From NCBI GenBank assembly GCA_026120185.1, contig JANUWF010001937.1, positions 2,604,001-2,668,000 of the forward strand: DNA of 64,000 bases, written 5' to 3'. The notes under the pieces were generated by a model. The model was not told the origin of the DNA. It did no database searches and saw only the letters and a program-made list of their open reading frames with translations. The translations under genes were made by a program, and so were the position numbers. Positions 60,100 to 64,000 of the stretch are shown piece by piece (position 1 is the stretch's first letter; each line of letters starts with the position of its first letter). The DNA is from Voacanga thouarsii. Lineage: Eukaryota > Streptophyta > Magnoliopsida > Gentianales > Apocynaceae.

Positions 60100-60107
60100 T
60101 ATTTATA
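60100..60107 (-). promoter_or_regulatory. Putative TATA box, element B2 5' LTR
   Basis: TATAAATA in element sense, conserved in the 3' LTR (55283-55290) and in element B. The GC-rich repeat cluster 60225-60480 is just upstream. Confidence 0.6.
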
Positions 60108-61786
60108 GGCTTAGGAAGTGCCTAAACTCGTAGGTACAAAGTTCTTGGCAGAGTAGAAGTTGGAAGATACTAAAACTCCACAGATTACCAAAAACCGCGT
60201 AGAGAAAAATCACAGCACCACCTTAGCTCCAATGCACAACCGGTGTTGCCTTGGCTCTCAGAGCTGGCACCGGTTGTGTTCTGTTTCTCTACTCGTTCGC
60301 CGATTTTTCTCTAGACTTTGCACAATGTGTTCCAAAATGCAGCCGCCGCCAATTCCAGTTTTACAGCCAGTGCCACCTTGGTTTTGTTTTACTCTGTTTC
60401 AACAATTTTATGTCGCTTCAAAGTTCGTGTCAACAGTGCATGGCCGGCGCTGGTTCTAGAGCCCTAGCTGGCGTTGCCTCTCTTATGTTTTGCGATATTT
60501 TTGTTTCGTTTTACCCTAAAAATCTAAAATAAAGAACAAAATACATTTTCAAGGGTAAAATCTCAAATATGAAGGAATATGATTAGTTATTGAACAAAAT
60601 ATATCACAAATGAACCTCAAATAACTAGAAAAATTATGACTAATTTAGCCCCTATCAATAATACTCTATTGTGTGTGACCTGTTAGGTTTCCCAATCAAT
60701 TGGTAGTGAACATGAATTAATTCAAACGTCTTTGAGATTAATAATCTATAATTCATTAGAATTAATCATAATAATTCTAATTAGGATTGATTTATTAATT
60801 CATTAATTAATAAACCCATATTCTGCAGATCATGAGCGGTATCTAGCAACATATCATAACCAACCAAGAGTCCAGGAAGTCAAGTGGTTTGACATGAACC
60901 CTTCAATAACAAACTACAGTGCAATTAACTCATTTCACCATACAATATCCCATTCGGTCTGGAGTACAGAATTAGTGCCAACTCCCTCCAGAGAATATAT
61001 ATATTAATTCTGCCCCAAATATAATAGTACTTGTACCAGGAACTTACTATTCTAGATGTGTATCAGTTGGAACTATTTCCAAAACATAGATGCCTTGGCC
61101 AAGGACTTCTTGAGTAGTAATTCCTACAAGTGACGTTGAGATATTCGCCTCTACTATTAGGAGTGGTGAATCCTTTATTGACCCTCTCAACTACTTTCGT
61201 TTACCTCACAATGTACCCAATATCCATCCCATAGGCTGCCCTTGATCAGGCTCTAGAGATTGGAATCAAAGCACAAAGCTCAGCAAACAAAGTACCTTTG
61301 AGATCTCAAGTCTAAGGATACTTACACGTTTGCTATATTGAGATTATATTATTGGCACTAAATAGTGATCAATGTGATTATCTCATAGTTAGGTCATCCA
61401 ATGTACTTGTTCTTTTAACAAGTATCTACGTGTTAGCTTTGAGTATCTCAATACTCACGGATATTAGAAACACCGCCTGATCGAATCAAGAAGTCTAACA
61501 CATGCTAGTCTTGATGCATTAATGATGTCCTGTCTCATTAATACTACGACTAGGGACTATTTAAGTACTAACACTATATAGTGTAGTAGGAATCTCATAT
61601 CATGATTTCTATCATGATTTCCTTAACACAATGTTGTACTAGGGATTTTATCTAACAGTTATATTACACAAAAAATAAACAAAAGAAATTATAAGATAAA
61701 TAACGCCTTTTGTTAAATAAAATGTGTCATATACAACGTACAACTGATTGCCTCTAGGGCATAACACTAACAAACTCCCACTTACA

Positions 61787-62690
61787 CTAGAGCCAATCAT
61801 TCATGTATCTAATACCGAATGGCTCAACATGCTTATCATGTTTTTTTTGGGATAGTGCTTTTGTAAGCGGGTCGACTATGTTCTCATCCAAGGAAACTCT
61901 CTCTATCTTTACGTCATTCCTATCTATGATCTCTCGGATCAAATGATAGCATCACAGTAAGTGTTTGGATCGTTGGTGAGACCGTGGCTCCTTTGCTTGT
62001 GCAATGGCTCCGTTGTTGTCACAATACTGGGATATTAGACCAACAATGCTAGGAACCACACCCAGTTCCATCACGAACTTCTTGATCCAAATAGCCTCCT
62101 TAGTTGCTTCAGAAATGGCTATGTACTCAACTTCTATCGTAGAGTCGACAATAGTCTCTTGTTTGGAACTCTTCCAACTTATTGCCCTTCCGCACAACGT
62201 AAACATGTAGCCGGATTGTGATTTGAAATCATCTTCGTCAAATTGAAAATTGGCATCAGTATACCCATTTTTTTTCAAATCGCTTTCTCCATATACTAAG
62301 AATACATTCTTAGTCCTTTGTAAGTACTTAAGGATGTTCTTTACAGCCGCCTAATGACCCTCACAAGGGTCAGATTGGTATCTTCTTATCAAACTGATAG
62401 CACAAGATACATCAGGCCTTATACATATCATAGCGTACATGATAGATCTAACTGCCGAAGCATACGGAATCTTACTCATGTGATTCCTTTTAACTTGTGT
62501 CTTGGGGAGACATCGACTTTGAAAGGCTTACATCATGTGACATGGGTAAGAATCCCTTTTTGGATTGATCTATACTAAACCTCTTTAGCACTTTATCTAT
62601 GTATGTAGACTGTGAAAGACCTAGTAACCTTTTAGATCTATCTCAATGATTCTTATTCCAAGAATATAGATTGCTTCACGAAGGTCTTTC
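61787..62690 (-). pseudogene. pol: Element D pol: RNase H and C-terminus, pseudogene
   Basis: RNase H is readable at 62278-61952 with 'DDFKSQSGYMFTLCG', 'ISWKSSKQETIVDSTIEVEY' (the catalytic-region S-S-T-E-A-E-Y of the family altered to D-S-T-I-E-V-E-Y) and 'YCDNNGAI'. An in-frame TGA follows 'SKHLL' at about 61949; the frame then continues 'REIIDRNDVKIERVS', 'NIVDPLTKAL' to a proper stop at 61787-61789, just before the purine tract. 62290-62690 is the RT-RNase H connection with several stops ('LGLSQ'-type segments are damaged). The frame is the same as the RT. Confidence 0.85.
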
Positions 62691-62698
62691 ATGGAGAA

Positions 62699-63265
62699 TT
62701 ATTTGGACAACCAAACTTTAACCGTTTGCAAGACAGGTATATCATTTCCTATTAGCAATATGTCATCTACATAAAGCAATATGAAAATGATTGCACTCTT
62801 ACTAACCTTCTTGTATACACAAGGCTCATCCATGTTTTGAATGAAACTAAACTCTTTGATTGCTTCATTAAAATGGATGTTCCAACTCTTAGAAGCTTGC
62901 TTAAGTCCATAAATGGACCTTTGCAGCTTACACATCTTTGTGCTATCATTGGATGTGAAACCTTCAGGTTGTGTCATATACACTTCCTCAATCAGATTTT
63001 CATTTAGGAAAGCTGTTTTCACATCCATTTGCCAAATCTCATAATCATAATGAGTAGCAATGGCTAGGAGTATCCTGATGGATTTTTACATGGCTATTGG
63101 CGAGAAAGTTTCGTCATAGTCAATACCATATTTTTGACGATAACTCTTCCCCACTAGTTGTGCTTTATAGGTAACTATGTTACCATCCATGTCCATTTTC
63201 TTCTTGAAAACCTATTTGCACCCAATAGGTTTAATTCCTTTGGGTGGATCAACCAAAGTCCATAC
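62699..63265 (-). pseudogene. pol: Element D pol: reverse transcriptase, pseudogene
   Basis: The segment 63265-63030 contains 'VWTLVDPPKGIKPIGCK' with stops at the positions of a Gln and of a Trp, and one before 'KSIRILLAIATHYDYEIW'. From 63028 it is open for 109 codons: 'MDVKTAFLNENLIEEVYM' (motif A Asp intact), 'LQRSIYGLKQASKSWN', and 'LLYVDDILLIGND' (motif C YVDD intact). It is best preserved of the RTs here. The enzyme copies element RNA into cDNA within the particle. Confidence 0.9.
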
Positions 63266-64000
63266 TTAGTTGCCGTACATGGAATCCATCTCTGATTTCA
63301 TGGCCTCAAGCCATTTGCTAGATTCTAAACTATTCAGAACATCTTTGTAGGTAGTAAGCTCATCTTCATCTATAAGCAATACGTCATTGTGGTCACTAAT
63401 GAGAAATTCATATCTCTCAGGTGCCACACGCATCCTACTAGACCTACGATGTTTTTGTGTAGTAGAAGGTTCATCTATTCTCTCAATAGACATGGGATCA
63501 GACGGTTGATCCTTGTTTGTTTGATCTTCTTGAACTTTACTAAGTTTAATTTTACTCCCATTGTCCTCTTTAAGAATGTGCTCCTTCTCTAAGAAGGCAG
63601 CATGCTTCGAAACAAACATTTTTGTTTTCAGAGGGTAGGTAGAAGTAATATCCGAAAGATTCTTTCGTATATCCCACAAACAAACACTTGTCAGACTTAC
63701 TATTAAGTTTGTTTGACTGTGATCTTTTGACAAAGGCAGGACAACCCCATACTCACAAGTGAGATAACTTTGGTTTCTTAGCAAAGAACATCACAAATGG
63801 GGTAGTATCAACCAATTTCATCGGAACTCTATTCAGTATATAAATAGAAGTCTCTAGTGTATACCCCCAAAAAGATTTTGGTAGGTCTGCAGAAGCCATC
63901 ATGGTCCGTACCATGTCTAGAAGGGTTCGATTCCTTCTCTCAGATACACCGTTATGTTGAGGTGTATATGGTGGAGTCCATTGAGATAATATCTTATTAT
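63266..64000 (-). pseudogene. pol: Element D pol: integrase C-terminal part, truncated by window edge
   Basis: At the window edge the minus strand reads 'TPQHNGVSERRNRTLLDMV', the last catalytic block of copia integrase with its Glu, then 'LPKSFWGYTLETSIYILNRV'. A stop (about 63768) precedes 'VWGCPAFV', and a frameshift near 63640 leads into the frame 63784-63266, which covers the linker ('HRRSSRMRVAPERYEFL') and the start of RT ('SSKWLEAMKSEMDSMY'). The N-terminal integrase, protease and gag lie outside. Confidence 0.88.

Larger units (their letters stand above)
54316..60657 (-). mobile_element. Non-autonomous Athila-like element B2
   Basis: Near-TSD acaat (54311-54315) / ataat (60658-60662). 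On the minus strand: 5' LTR 60657-59132 (1,526 bp), PBS 59125-59108 (perfect), ~3.3 kb internal, purine tract 55858-55838, 3' LTR 55837-54316 (1,522 bp). The LTRs start TGATAGGGGC and end ...ACATCA/ATATCA. It is structurally the same as element B, with the same internal landmarks in the same order, and has no gag or pol. Confidence 0.9.
53688..61772 (-). mobile_element. Element D 3' LTR (split by B2)
   Basis: 53688-54315 plus 60658-61772, about 1.74 kb joined, aligning in reverse with 19160-20850. The join across B2 is confirmed by 20190-20240 ('ggtcacacacaatagagaatt...ctcaaga'), which spans it without interruption. Confidence 0.88.
53688..64000 (-). mobile_element. Ty1-copia element D (partial), with element B2 nested in its 3' LTR
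   Basis: On the minus strand, integrase C-terminus, RT, RNase H, purine tract (about 61774-61783), then 3' LTR 61772-53688. Its LTR start TGTTAGTGTTATGCCCTAG is of the same family as 2737 and 19160. The rest of the element, including its 5' LTR, lies beyond 64000. The bases left of its LTR end are gaaca (53683-53687), the predicted TSD. Confidence 0.88.

Noticed and set aside
4921..61000. CRISPR-like arrays
   Set aside because: The only short tandem arrays are simple microsatellites; no spaced direct repeats exist, and the context is a plant genome.

Overview
The window looks like heterochromatic nuclear DNA of an angiosperm, probably a eudicot. It is AT-rich and consists almost wholly of LTR retrotransposons of the plant Ty1-copia and Ty3-gypsy lineages, stacked inside one another. 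Plant-type signals support this: PBSs matching initiator tRNA-Met (TGGTATCAGAGC) or tRNA-Asp (TGGCGCCGTTGCCGGGGA), purine tracts before LTR starts, TG...CA termini and 5-bp target-site duplications (TSDs). I see no intact host gene, rRNA, ordinary tRNA gene or CRISPR array. Every coding region is a decayed element gene. The species cannot be told from the sequence.

Layout. 1-172: Athila-type LTR fragment (-). 173-2117: old copia LTR, PBS and leader (+). 2140-5346: Athila-type LTR (-), interrupted by a copia LTR at 2737-4360. 5363-7371: Athila-like LTR debris (+). 7372-8515: piece of a SIRE-type LTR (-). 8516-18899: copia element 'X' (+) with degraded gag-pol, its 3' LTR split by a solo LTR (16002-17405). 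19160-20850: solo copia LTR with TSD tgaag. 21850-23354: pseudogene (-) of a plant-transposon-associated protein. 23576-41817: Athila-like element 'A' (+), TSD tggac, containing a 4.3-kb solo LTR (23725-28008) and a non-autonomous Athila-like element 'B' (34631-40827, -). 41846-52480: SIRE-type copia element (-), its 5' LTR split by a second 4.3-kb solo LTR (48010-52320). 52481-53687: LTR and PBS of Athila-like element 'C' (+). 53688-64000: copia element 'D' (-), running off the window, its 3' LTR split by 'B2' (54316-60657, -), sister of B.

Most insertion boundaries are fixed by TSDs and by comparison with an uninterrupted second copy of the target in this same window. That gives a relative order. 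For example, SIRE came before A, A before B and before the solo LTR in its 5' LTR, and D before B2.

The most interesting candidates are four. (1) B and B2 lack gag and pol but share a small ORF at the gag position; several stops in one copy face sense codons in the other, so it was once open. (2) A transposon-protein pseudogene falls just downstream of the SIRE pol on the same strand once element A is removed in silico. (3) Both 4.3-kb solo LTRs carry a tRNA-like A-box/B-box module at the same place. (4) GC-rich palindromes recur upstream of the TATA box in the Athila-like LTRs.
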